Assembly: GCF_000756665.1 (NCBI RefSeq) | Contig: NZ_ARXV01000003.1 | Location: 248,001-312,000, forward strand | From: Alcanivorax nanhaiticus | GTDB taxonomy: Bacteria > Pseudomonadota > Gammaproteobacteria > Pseudomonadales > Alcanivoracaceae | DNA length: 64,000 nt | Direction of reading: 5' to 3' | The notes under the pieces: model-generated | What the model was told of the DNA's origin: nothing | Seen by the model: the letters and a program-made list of their open reading frames with translations, nothing else | Database searches by the model: none | Translations under genes and position numbers: made by a program | Shown: positions 15,388 through 24,243 of the stretch, in pieces | Layout: each line of letters begins with the position of its first letter | Numbering within the stretch: the stretch's first letter is position 1

Positions 15388-18300
15388 TGTTCGAGAAGAT
15401 TGTTCGCAATGGCACCCTGATGACAGTCATCGTACTGATCATCACCCTGTTGGGAGTGCTCGCTGCCCTGCGCATTCCGGTCCAGATGATTCCTGATCTG
15501 GAGGTGCGAACCATCACAGTGGTAACCCAATGGCCAGGAGCAACGCCTCAGGATGTGGAGAAGGAAATTCTTATCGAACAGGAGGAATTTCTTCGTAATC
15601 TTCCCAACCTGCGGCGCCTCACCGCCACCGCCCACAGCGATGAGGCGGAGATCGAGCTGGAGTTTCCGTTCGGTGTGGATATCACGGATGCCCTGATTCG
15701 GGTCAACAATGCCCTCAGCCAGGTGCCCTCTTATCCCGACACTGTGGATCAGCCGCAAATCCTGTCCACTTCATTTTCCAGCAATTCGTTCATGTATTTC
15801 AGTGTCTATCCCCTGCCCGGCAATCCTCGCGGGCTGGATATGGACATGATGCGCGATTTCATCGATGACGAAGTCCGCGCGCGCATGGAAAGCGTGCAAG
15901 GGGTTTCCATGGTGCAGATGCGCGGTGGTGCCCAGCGGCAAATTCAAGTTCATCTGGACGCCCAGTCCCTTGCCCAGTTCGGTTTGACCGTTGTGGATGT
16001 TCGCGATGCCCTGCGGGCCCGAAACCGGGATGTATCCGGTGGCGAACTGGATAGCGGCAAACGACGTTATCTGCTTCGTACCGTGGGGCGTTTTGGCACG
16101 CTTGAGGACCTCAACAATCTGATCCTTTTACGTCAGGGGGATTCACTGGTCAGGCTGCAAGATGTGGCGTCCGTAACTCTGGACCATTCACCGGTGCGAG
16201 AGGTGTCCCGCTACAACGGTAATCCGGTGATCACAATGGCGGTGCGCAGGGAGACCGGATCCAATGTGATCGACATTAAATATGCCATGCTGGATCAGGT
16301 CGAGCTGATTCGCGAGGAGGTGCTGAAACCTGCAGGCATGACCATGTCGCTGATTTCCGATGATGTCCGTTATGTAGAAGCCTCAGTGGCCAATGTCTGG
16401 ACCAACCTCGCTATCGGCGCTGCATTCGCCACCTTGGTGATGTTCCTTTTTTTGCGTTCAGTGCGCATCACGGCGGTGGGCGTTATCGGCATTCCCATCT
16501 GCACCATTGCGGCCTTTCTCGGGCTGCTGATTGCCGGCCGAACCATCAATGTGATTTCCATGGCCGGGATCGCGTTTGCCATCGGTATGACGCTGGACAA
16601 TTCCATTGTGGTGCTGGAAAGTATCGAAATGGAATGACGCCGGGGACTGGACCGCATCAAGGCGGCCATCAGCGGCATCCAGAAAGTCTGGCCGGCGGTA
16701 TTTGCTTCCACCATGACCACTTTGCTGGTGTTCCTGCCGGTGGTATTTATTCAAGAGGAAGCAGGTCAGCTTTACTCAGACATCGCCATTGCCGTATCGG
16801 CTTCGATTCTGGTGTCCATGCTGGTGGCCATGACAGTGATCCCTACCCTCTCTGCCCGGCTCGATTTTTCAGCAGTGATTGATCACGACGGCCAACACAG
16901 CCGCTGGATGAACGCTATCAATCAATGCGCCTCCTGGCTGTCCGCCAATCGCAAGCGACAAAGCACCACGCTGCTGGCAACACTGCTGGTGGCCGCGGCC
17001 ATCGTGGTGTTTCTCACCCCGCCGGCGGAATATCTCCCGGAGGGAGAGGAGCCGAAAACCTTTGCCAGCATGAATGCCCCTCCGGGGTACAACCTGGAAA
17101 CCATGATGGAGATCGCCGCGGAGGTAGAGGCGCAATTGCTGCCGCTGGTGGGGGCAGATCCGCAGGCGTTTGAGCGCGGCGAGCTCTCAATACCGCCCAT
17201 GAAATATATCAATATGGGCGTCAGTGCCGAGAACATGCGCATCATCGCTGAGCCGGTGGCCCCCGCCCACATGGAGCCATTGATGGACGGGCTAACCCGG
17301 GTTTACCAGCAATATCCGGGGATGCGTGCCTTCGCGGCTCGGGGTTCGATCATTTCCAGTAATGATGGCGGTACCCGCAGTGTCACCCTGGATATTGCCG
17401 GAGCAGATCTGGCGCAAATCTATGATGTAGCCAGGACCCTGTACCGGGAAGCGGAGAGTGTCTTCGACAATCCTCGCATCCAGTCCCAGCCTGCCAGCCT
17501 TTCGCTGGCACAACCGCTGGTGGAAATTCGTCCGGACTGGTCGAGGGCGGCACAAGTGAGGTTCTCAACCCAGGACCTTGGCTACACCGTGGCGGCCCTC
17601 ACCGATGGCGCTTTTCTTGATGAATTTTTCATGGGTGACGATAAGATCGACATCTATGCTTACAGCCAACAATCCGGTACCGCGCCCAGCCTGACCGCCC
17701 TCCCCGGCCTGCCGGTACACACACCGATCGGGGCCACCGTACCGCTATCTTCCCTGGCCGATCTGCAGGAGACGGTGGACACCAGTGTGGTCCGCCGGGT
17801 CAACGGACGTCGTACGGTGACACTGAGCATTATCCCTCCTCGAGCCGTTGCCCTGGAAACCGGTGTAGAACAAGTACGGGCCATGGTGCAGCGGCTCCGT
17901 GACCAAGGGGTGATACCTGACACCATCAGCATTTCCCTGTCCGGTGCCAGCGACCAGCTGCAGGCCACGCAGCAGTCCCTGAGTGGCAACTATGTGGTCG
18001 CCTTGCTACTGGTCTACCTGTTGCTGGTCGCCATTTTCCGTCACTGGGGCTCCCCCCTGCTCATCATGACCACCATTCCACTGGGCATCGCCAGCGGCCT
18101 GCTGGGCCTGGCACTGATGAATGCAGCCGGTATCAGCCAGCCCTTTGACATGATTACCATGCTCGGTTTCCTGATCCTGATGGGCACCGTAGTGAACAAT
18201 CCGATCCTGATCGTCCATCAATCAACAGAAAACCTGCGAGCAGGCTGCGCTCCTGCCAAAGCCGTGAGTGATGCGGTTGCCACCCGTTTGCGACCGATAG

Positions 18301-18500
18301 CCATGACCACCATCACCACAGTGTGCGGACTGGCTCCACTGGTGTTGATTCCCGGCGAGGGCACGGAGCTTTACCGTGGCGTAGGCGCGATCGTGTTGTT
18401 TGGCCTGCTGGGCAGCGCCATCGTGACGGTAACCTTTTTGGCCGCATTGACAGCGTTGGTGCTGCGACCACAACGCGAAGAGAGTTCTCCAGCGGATTGA
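15387..18500 (+). pseudogene. RND efflux pump (AcrB/Mex-like), broken by in-frame TGA
   Basis: Would encode a 1037-residue inner-membrane proton-driven RND transporter: TM1 at 8-28, first periplasmic domain, TM2-6, then the second half with its own periplasmic domain and TM7-12 (LLLVYLLLVAIF, LGFLILMGTVVNNPILI). The conserved GxxxDNSIVVLESIE of TM4 is present. TGA at 16635-16637 replaces a residue right after IEME; the frame reopens at once as RRGLDRIKAAI, so the ancestral codon was probably CGA (Arg). No other stop or frameshift is seen over 3.1 kb. No outer-membrane partner gene is adjacent. Confidence 0.87.
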
Positions 18501-18572
18501 TCCACATTCAACCGGCCCTTCACCCGGTGCGAGTGTCTGTGGCAACATCAATGGCATTACCAAGGATGGGTT

Positions 18573-18956
18573 ATGCCTGCTTTAAGCGAACATACATCCA
18601 AAGCTGCCAGGGAGGTGGCTATTGCCAATATCCGCTGGCGACACGAGCGCGTCGCCTCGATAATGGCGCGGCTTCCTGCCATTTCCCTTCTTCCAGCATT
18701 GCTGCTCGACTGGTTGACCGGCCACCGTACGGCGTCATCTCCAACCCTGACCGCCTCTACCAACATCCGCCATGTCTTTTTTTCAGGTCCATTCCCTACC
18801 GACAACGTCATCCGATTGCTACAGGAAGCGGTCAGGATTCACTGGTTTGTATGTGGCACAAATAACCCGGCTCATCAGTGCCAGTGTGATGCGGTAGGCA
18901 TGGGACAAAATGTCCATATAAAAAACATGGCTTTACTATCGCCATTGGGCTTATAG
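18573..18956 (+). CDS. Doubtful small ORF in the RND-cco interval
   Basis: 127 codons, ATG with an AGGA eight bases upstream. The product has no recognisable domain, contains Cys and His without pattern and has mixed third-position composition; it may not be a gene. It is the only sizeable plus-strand ORF in the 626-base interval 18501-19126. The rest of the interval holds the ccoN regulatory region and AT-rich sequence around 18940-18990. Confidence 0.25.
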   Translation: MPALSEHTSKAAREVAIANIRWRHERVASIMARLPAISLLPALLLDWLTGHRTASSPTLTASTNIRHVFFSGPFPTDNVIRLLQEAVRIHWFVCGTNNPAHQCQCDAVGMGQNVHIKNMALLSPLGL

Positions 18957-19053
18957 CTAAATAGTATAGCCTTATGTTCACATAGTGCCGATAGCCTCAG
19001 ATGTCGCGAACGGTACAGATAATGATCAAGGCGCTAACCGCTCACAGAAACCC

Positions 19054-19095
19054 TTGATCTGTATCAAAAAGAGCGAGAGACGTGCCTGCTAGAGT
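19054..19095 (+). promoter_or_regulatory. Anr/FNR box and class II promoter of ccoN
   Basis: Perfect FNR/Anr site TTGAT-CTGT-ATCAA at 19054-19067. If the site is centred at -41.5, transcription starts near 19102, and an extended -10 TGCTAGAGT lies at 19087-19095, correctly placed. Leader of about 25 bases to the ATG with GGAAGGAA. Predicts induction of ccoNOQP at low oxygen. Confidence 0.88.
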
Positions 19096-19126
19096 CGCGG
19101 GCAGAATCAACCGGAAGGAAACGCAC

Positions 19127-20557
19127 ATGGAAAACGCTGTTGCTTCGCCACCCTACAATTACAGGGTTGTCCGGCAATTCACCGTGATGTCGGTGGTCTG
19201 GGGTATCGTCGGGATGCTGGTGGGGGTAATCATCGCCGCCCAGTTGGCTTGGCCTGCCCTGAATTTTGAGGTGCCTTGGCTGACATTTGGTCGCCTGCGG
19301 CCGCTGCACACCAACGCGGTGATTTTTGCGTTTGGTGGCTGTGCGTTGATGGGCACCTCATACTATGTGGTACAGCGAACCTGTAACGCCGTGCTGGCTT
19401 TCCCCAAACTCGCTGCCTTTACCTTCTGGGGCTGGCAGGCAGTGATTGTGGCTGCCGCGATTTCCTTGCCGCTGGGTTTCACCAGTGCCAAGGAATATGC
19501 GGAGCTGGAATGGCCCATCGATATTCTGATCACCCTGGTGTGGGTGGCCTACGCCATTGTTTTCTTCGCCACCATCGCGCGACGCAAGCAGGCACACATC
19601 TATGTGGCTAACTGGTTCTATGGCGCCTTTATTATTGCCATTGCCCTTCTTCATGTAGTCAACAACCTGGAGATCCCGGTCTCCGCCATGAAGTCCTATT
19701 CCGTCTATTCCGGTGCTATCGATGCCATGGTGCAGTGGTGGTACGGTCACAACGCGGTGGGCTTCTTCCTGACCGCCGGTTTCCTCGGCATGATGTACTA
19801 CTACATCCCGGTTCAGGCACAGCGGCCGGTGTATTCCTATCGTCTTTCCATTGTGCATTTCTGGGCCTTGATTGCCGTTTACATGTGGGCTGGGCCGCAT
19901 CATCTGCACTACTCTTCCCTGCCTGACTGGGCTCAGTCTGTCGGCATGGTGTTCTCCATTGTGCTGCTGGCCCCCAGCTGGGGCGGCATGATCAACGGGA
20001 TGATGACCCTGTCTGGTGCCTGGCACAAACTACGTACCGATCCGATCATCCGCTTCATGATTGTTGCCCTGTCTTTCTATGGCATGAGCACCTTCGAGGG
20101 CCCGATGATGTCGATCAAGACGGTCAACGCCTTGAGCCATAACACCGACTGGACTATTGGCCACGTGCATTCCGGTGCGCTGGGCTGGGTTGCCATGATC
20201 ACCATCGGTGCTATCTACGTGATGATTCCGCGCCTGTTCGATCGCAAGCAGATGTACTCCATCAGCTGGATCAATGCGCACTTCTGGTTGAGCACCATCG
20301 GCACTGTCCTGTACATCGCCTCCATGTGGGTATCCGGCATCATGCAGGGCCTGATGTGGCGTGCGGTGAATACCGACGGCACCCTCACCTACAACTTCGT
20401 GCAGGAACTGGTTGAGCGTCAGCCGTTCTACATTATCCGTCTGCTGGGTGGGGTGATCTTCCTGGCCGGGATGGTGCTGATGGCCGTGAATGTCTACAAG
20501 ACCATTTGCGGTGATCGCGATGTCCGCGGCGACGATAACGTGATGCAGGCAGCCTGA
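19127..20557 (+). CDS. ccoN: cbb3-type cytochrome c oxidase subunit I
   Basis: 476-residue catalytic subunit carrying haem b and the haem b3-CuB oxygen-reduction site, with about 12 membrane helices. Visible ligands: [12 protein letters not shown] (haem b His), [13 protein letters not shown] and [12 protein letters not shown] (CuB histidines), and [12 protein letters not shown] (haem ligands). ATG 19127 chosen because of GGAAGGAA and because the preceding in-frame codons run through the promoter leader. First gene of ccoNOQP; ten bases before ccoO. Reduces O2 to water at very low oxygen and pumps protons. Confidence 0.97.
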   Translation: MENAVASPPYNYRVVRQFTVMSVVWGIVGMLVGVIIAAQLAWPALNFEVPWLTFGRLRPLHTNAVIFAFGGCALMGTSYYVVQRTCNAVLAFPKLAAFTFWGWQAVIVAAAISLPLGFTSAKEYAELEWPIDILITLVWVAYAIVFFATIARRKQAHIYVANWFYGAFIIAIALLHVVNNLEIPVSAMKSYSVYSGAIDAMVQWWYGHNAVGFFLTAGFLGMMYYYIPVQAQRPVYSYRLSIVHFWALIAVYMWAGPHHLHYSSLPDWAQSVGMVFSIVLLAPSWGGMINGMMTLSGAWHKLRTDPIIRFMIVALSFYGMSTFEGPMMSIKTVNALSHNTDWTIGHVHSGALGWVAMITIGAIYVMIPRLFDRKQMYSISWINAHFWLSTIGTVLYIASMWVSGIMQGLMWRAVNTDGTLTYNFVQELVERQPFYIIRLLGGVIFLAGMVLMAVNVYKTICGDRDVRGDDNVMQAA

Positions 20558-20567
20558 GGAGAACGAC

Positions 20568-21203
20568 ATGTCCAATGCCCATGAAGTAGTGGAAAAGAAT
20601 GTCGGCCTCATGATTGTGCTGACACTGATTGCGGTGAGTTTTGGGGGGCTGGCGGAAATTGTGCCGCTGTTCTGGCAGAAGGCCACCACCGAGCCACTTG
20701 AAACCCTGCGCCCCTATACCGCGCTGGAACTGGAAGGTCGGGATATCTATATCCGTGAAGGGTGCCATGTGTGTCACACCCAGATGGTTCGGCCTCTGCG
20801 CGCAGAAACCGAGCGTTTTGGCCCCTATTCTGTTGCTGGTGAAGATGTATGGGAGCACCCATTCCTGTGGGGCTCCAAGCGTACCGGTCCGGATCTGGCG
20901 CGTGTGGGTATTCGCCCGATTACAGAGCAGTGGCATCGTGAGCACCTTCGCGATCCTCGTCAGGTGGTGCCAGAGTCCAATATGCCCGCGTATCCCTGGC
21001 TTGAAACTACGCCTGTGAACTGGAAACACACTGAACGCAAACTGCGGGTTTTCAAAGACATGTTCGGCGTGCCCTACAGCGAAGAAGATCTGAATCAGCA
21101 GCTTGCCAAAATTGAAGGTGAATGGGCTGAAGCCACAGAAGAGGACGCTCTTGTCGCCTACCTGTTATCCCTTGGCCAGGAACGCAAGGAGGTTGTCCAA
21201 TGA
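20568..21203 (+). CDS. ccoO: cbb3-type cytochrome c oxidase subunit II (monohaem cytochrome c)
   Basis: 211 residues. An N-terminal membrane anchor (about 10-32) is followed by a periplasmic domain with one haem-c site, CHVCH in the segment [18 protein letters not shown] (about 65-82); later SNMPAYPWL supplies the methionine ligand. Passes electrons from CcoP to CcoN. AGGAG precedes the ATG, and the stop overlaps the ccoQ start as ATGA. Confidence 0.97.
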   Translation: MSNAHEVVEKNVGLMIVLTLIAVSFGGLAEIVPLFWQKATTEPLETLRPYTALELEGRDIYIREGCHVCHTQMVRPLRAETERFGPYSVAGEDVWEHPFLWGSKRTGPDLARVGIRPITEQWHREHLRDPRQVVPESNMPAYPWLETTPVNWKHTERKLRVFKDMFGVPYSEEDLNQQLAKIEGEWAEATEEDALVAYLLSLGQERKEVVQ

Positions 21204-21352
21204 GTTACCACGCCTTGTTGACACTGGTGTTCTTCGTGACGTTCATCGTCATGGTGGGCTGGGTATATCGCCCGGGACGAAAGCAGGATTACGAGAAACT
21301 GGGTGAGATTGCACTGGAAAAAGATCGCAATCACCAAGGGGGTGAGCAATGA
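21200..21352 (+). CDS. ccoQ: cbb3-type oxidase small subunit CcoQ
   Basis: 50-residue single-helix protein: [20 protein letters not shown] forms the membrane helix, then [12 protein letters not shown] and an acidic-polar tail. CcoQ stabilises the assembled oxidase, in particular its association with CcoP. ATG overlaps the ccoO stop (ATGA), and its own stop overlaps the ccoP start the same way. AGGAGGT lies eight bases upstream. Confidence 0.93.
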   Translation: MSYHALLTLVFFVTFIVMVGWVYRPGRKQDYEKLGEIALEKDRNHQGGEQ

Positions 21353-22260
21353 GCGATTTCTGGAGTTGGTTCATTATCGTAATTGTTGTTCTCAACTTGC
21401 TCGGCTGCGCGGGTCTCTTGCTGTGGAACAAATCCATCTCCCCCGAGGAGGCAGCGAAGGAAACCACCGGGCATACCTTCGATGGCATCGTTGAGCGCAA
21501 CTCACCCCTGCCGCGCTGGTGGCTGGGTCTTTTTATCGGCACCCTGATTTTTGCCTGCGTATACCTGGCATTGTATCCAGGCCTGGGCAAGTTCGATGGC
21601 ATGCTGGGCTGGACCAGCAGTAACCAGTACGACAGCGAAGTCGCACTGGTGGAGCGTCAAACCGGCCCCTTGTTCGAGCAATATGCCCAGGTGCCGATTG
21701 AGGAGTTGATCAATTATCCAGAAGCACTGGCTGTGGGTGGCCGGCTGTTCGCCAACAACTGTGCTATCTGTCATGGTTCGGATGCACGAGGTGCCAAAGG
21801 CTACCCGAATCTGACCGATGACGACTGGCTATATGGTGGTGAGCCCGAACAAATCGTCACCAGTATCACCGCCGGTCGCCATGGCATGATGCCACCCATG
21901 GCGGCAGCTGTTGGCAATACCGACGAAGCGGTTCGCGACATGGCAATCTATGTGCAAAGCCTGAGTCGACCTGATCTCGCCAAGGATGCACAGAAGGCTG
22001 CAGCAATAGAGCGGGCAAAACCAAAATTCATGGTTTGCGCAGCCTGTCACGGGCCGGATGGCTCAGGGAACCAGATGTTGGGAGCCCCGAATCTGACGGA
22101 TGCAGTGTGGCTCTATGGTCCTCGCATCGAAGATATCGAGCACACCATCAAACAGGGGCGCAGTGGCAATATGCCAGCGCACGAGAACCTGCTTTCCCCC
22201 GAGCGCATTCACGTGATTGCCTCCTACGTGTATAGCCTCTCCCACCCTGCACAGCAGTAA
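21349..22260 (+). CDS. ccoP: cbb3-type cytochrome c oxidase subunit III (dihaem cytochrome c)
   Basis: 303 residues. Two N-terminal membrane helices (about 5-25 and 55-77) precede two cytochrome c domains with haem sites CAICHGSD (about 140) and CAACHGPD (about 227). Methionine ligands are likely in GMMPPM and GNMPAH. CcoP receives electrons from soluble cytochromes c. Last structural gene of ccoNOQP; an 86-base gap with its own Anr box separates it from ccoG. Confidence 0.96.
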   Translation: MSDFWSWFIIVIVVLNLLGCAGLLLWNKSISPEEAAKETTGHTFDGIVERNSPLPRWWLGLFIGTLIFACVYLALYPGLGKFDGMLGWTSSNQYDSEVALVERQTGPLFEQYAQVPIEELINYPEALAVGGRLFANNCAICHGSDARGAKGYPNLTDDDWLYGGEPEQIVTSITAGRHGMMPPMAAAVGNTDEAVRDMAIYVQSLSRPDLAKDAQKAAAIERAKPKFMVCAACHGPDGSGNQMLGAPNLTDAVWLYGPRIEDIEHTIKQGRSGNMPAHENLLSPERIHVIASYVYSLSHPAQQ

Positions 22261-22315
22261 CGCACGCAGGTAGGACAATCTGTCGCAGTGCCAGCAAGCC
22301 TGGTCTGCGGCAGAC

Positions 22316-22329
22316 TTGATAGATATCAA
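22316..22329 (+). promoter_or_regulatory. Anr/FNR box upstream of ccoG
   Basis: Perfect TTGAT-AGAT-ATCAA. Its centre is only 24 bases before the ccoG ATG and seven bases before the GGAGG ribosome site. A class II start at +41.5 would therefore fall inside the gene, and no -10 is seen there (22352-22357). The site may instead repress, or act on another start. Confidence 0.85.
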
Positions 22330-22346
22330 GTCCATGGAGGTCAGCC

Positions 22347-23756
22347 ATGTCAGATCCTCGTCGTATCGAGGTCAAAGACGCCAGCCCCGACGGTGCCGTC
22401 AGCCTTTACAGCAAGCGCGAACGGATTCAGGTGAAATCCATCTCCGGGCGCTTTCAGACCATCCGCAACATCACCATTCTGAGCACCATGGGACTGTATC
22501 TAATCCTCCCGTGGCTTCGCTGGGATGGACAACAAGCGGTACTGTTTGATTTGCCGGGGCGGCAATTCCGTATCTTTGGTATGACCTTTTGGCCTCAGGA
22601 TTTTCTGTTCCTGTCCTGGTCATTGATCATTGCCGCCTTTGCGTTATTTTTCTTTACCGTGCTGGCGGGTCGCGTTTACTGCGGATATGTATGTCCGCAA
22701 ACCACATGGACCCGTTTCTTTCAGTGGATCGAACATTGGCTGGAGGGCGACCGGCACAGCCGCCTGAAAATGGATCAGGCACCGTGGACTGCCAGCAAGA
22801 TTCTTCGCCGAGGCAGCAAGCATGTGTTGTGGCTGCTTCTTGCCTTCCTGACAGGCTTGACCTTCGTTGGTTACTTCTCCCCCATCACGGATCTTTCTGC
22901 ACGTATCCTTACGTTTGGCTGGGGCGGCTGGGAGCTGTTCTGGGTGGGTTTTTTCACCGTTGCCACCTATGGCAATGCGGGATTCATGCGGGAGCAGGTT
23001 TGCCTCTACATGTGCCCCTACGCCCGTTTTCAAAGCGTGATGTTCGACAGAAACACGTTGATAGTTTCCTACGATGAGGAACGCGGCGAGCCCCGTGGCA
23101 AAGGCGCGAAGAAGAAACAAACTGTCGCGGATAACCCGCTCGGTGACTGCATTGACTGCGGTTTGTGTGTGCAGGTTTGCCCCACCGGCATCGATATTCG
23201 TGATGGTCTTCAGTATGAATGCATTACTTGCGCAGCCTGTATTGATGCCTGTGACGATGTCATGGATCACATCGACAAACCTCGCGGACTGATTCGATAT
23301 ACCACAGAAAATGCACTGGAACACAAGCCTTCCAGCGTGATTCGCCCCCGTTTGATTGGTTATGGCATCGCATTAGTGTTGATGGGCACCCTGTTCATGG
23401 CAAGCCTGTATGGACGTGTCCCTTTGCAGGTGGATGTACTGCGTGATCGCAATCAGCTCTATCGCACCACCAGCAGTGGCACCATCGAGAACATTTACCG
23501 TCTGGTGATTCTCAACAAAAGCCAGGATACGGAGCGCTATGAATTGCTGCTTGAAGGCCCGGAAGGGTTGAGCATGGAAACCCGCAAGCAATTTACACTG
23601 CAAGGTGGGCAGACTCTCAATCTGCCAGTGACCGTCAGCTATGATCCCTATGTGGTAGAAGTCCCCTCCTCTACCATCTGGTTTACGGTCCGCTCCCTGG
23701 ATGACCCTGATATGGAGAAGCGTCATGAGTCACGTTTCATCGCACCCGGACGCTGA
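22347..23756 (+). CDS. ccoG: cbb3 oxidase assembly ferredoxin-like protein CcoG (FixG/RdxA)
   Basis: 469 residues; membrane Fe-S protein that reduces Cu(II) to Cu(I) during cbb3 assembly. Four to five helices in the first half, YCGYVCPQTTW (about 111-121), then two 4Fe-4S motifs CIDCGLCVQVCP and CITCAACIDACD (about 268-308), and a C-terminal Ig-like FixG domain (about 360-469). ATG 22347 has GGAGG six bases upstream. Its end overlaps ccoH by 32 bases. Confidence 0.95.
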   Translation: MSDPRRIEVKDASPDGAVSLYSKRERIQVKSISGRFQTIRNITILSTMGLYLILPWLRWDGQQAVLFDLPGRQFRIFGMTFWPQDFLFLSWSLIIAAFALFFFTVLAGRVYCGYVCPQTTWTRFFQWIEHWLEGDRHSRLKMDQAPWTASKILRRGSKHVLWLLLAFLTGLTFVGYFSPITDLSARILTFGWGGWELFWVGFFTVATYGNAGFMREQVCLYMCPYARFQSVMFDRNTLIVSYDEERGEPRGKGAKKKQTVADNPLGDCIDCGLCVQVCPTGIDIRDGLQYECITCAACIDACDDVMDHIDKPRGLIRYTTENALEHKPSSVIRPRLIGYGIALVLMGTLFMASLYGRVPLQVDVLRDRNQLYRTTSSGTIENIYRLVILNKSQDTERYELLLEGPEGLSMETRKQFTLQGGQTLNLPVTVSYDPYVVEVPSSTIWFTVRSLDDPDMEKRHESRFIAPGR

Positions 23757-24243
23757 AAAGCCCTGGTATCGCCATCCGTTTCTGTGGCTGGCGATTCTGC
23801 TGCCCGCCTCAGCAGTAGTTGCCGGTCTGGTCACACTCTACATCGCCATCATCAATGCCGATGATCCGGTGGTCGATGAGTGGTACAAGGAAGGCAAGTC
23901 CATCAATCGATCGGCAGAACAGGAACAACTGGCTGAGCGACTGGGGATTGGCCTCGAGCTATCCCAGGTGGGTGCCAGTGTGCAGGCACGACTCCTTTCC
24001 AATGCCTCCATCCCCATGCCCGCCAGCATTACCGTCGCGCTGCGGCACCCCACGCTGGCTGACCGGGATGTCATCATTGAGTTGGTGAATCTGGACGATA
24101 ATCACTACCGAGGCGATGGCATGCTGCCTGAAGATGGCCGACGCAATGTGACGGTCACGTCTGCTGGCGGGCACTGGCGACTTTACCAAACCGTGATGAC
24201 CGACAAGGGCGTCCTGCAGCTGGGGGAAGCTCCCGCTTCATGA
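23725..24243 (+). CDS. ccoH: cbb3 oxidase assembly protein CcoH (FixH)
   Basis: 172 residues: one N-terminal membrane helix (about 19-40) and a periplasmic domain beginning DDPVVDEWYKEGKSIN, the family hallmark. CcoH binds CcoN and the maturing oxidase complex. ATG 23725 has GGAGAAG upstream and lies inside the end of ccoG; the frame open from 23701 is not used. The stop overlaps ccoI as ATGA, showing tight coupling. Confidence 0.92.
   Translation: MSHVSSHPDAEKPWYRHPFLWLAILLPASAVVAGLVTLYIAIINADDPVVDEWYKEGKSINRSAEQEQLAERLGIGLELSQVGASVQARLLSNASIPMPASITVALRHPTLADRDVIIELVNLDDNHYRGDGMLPEDGRRNVTVTSAGGHWRLYQTVMTDKGVLQLGEAPAS

Noticed and set aside
14305..18500. Selenocysteine or other programmed recoding of the RND stops
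   Set aside because: Two different stop codons (TAA, TGA) in unrelated contexts and no visible recoding hairpin; point mutation is simpler, though readthrough is left as a test.
18323..18865. Open frame of 180 codons across the end of the RND pump gene
   Set aside because: Out of frame with the pump, overlaps its conserved C-terminus, and has no domain.
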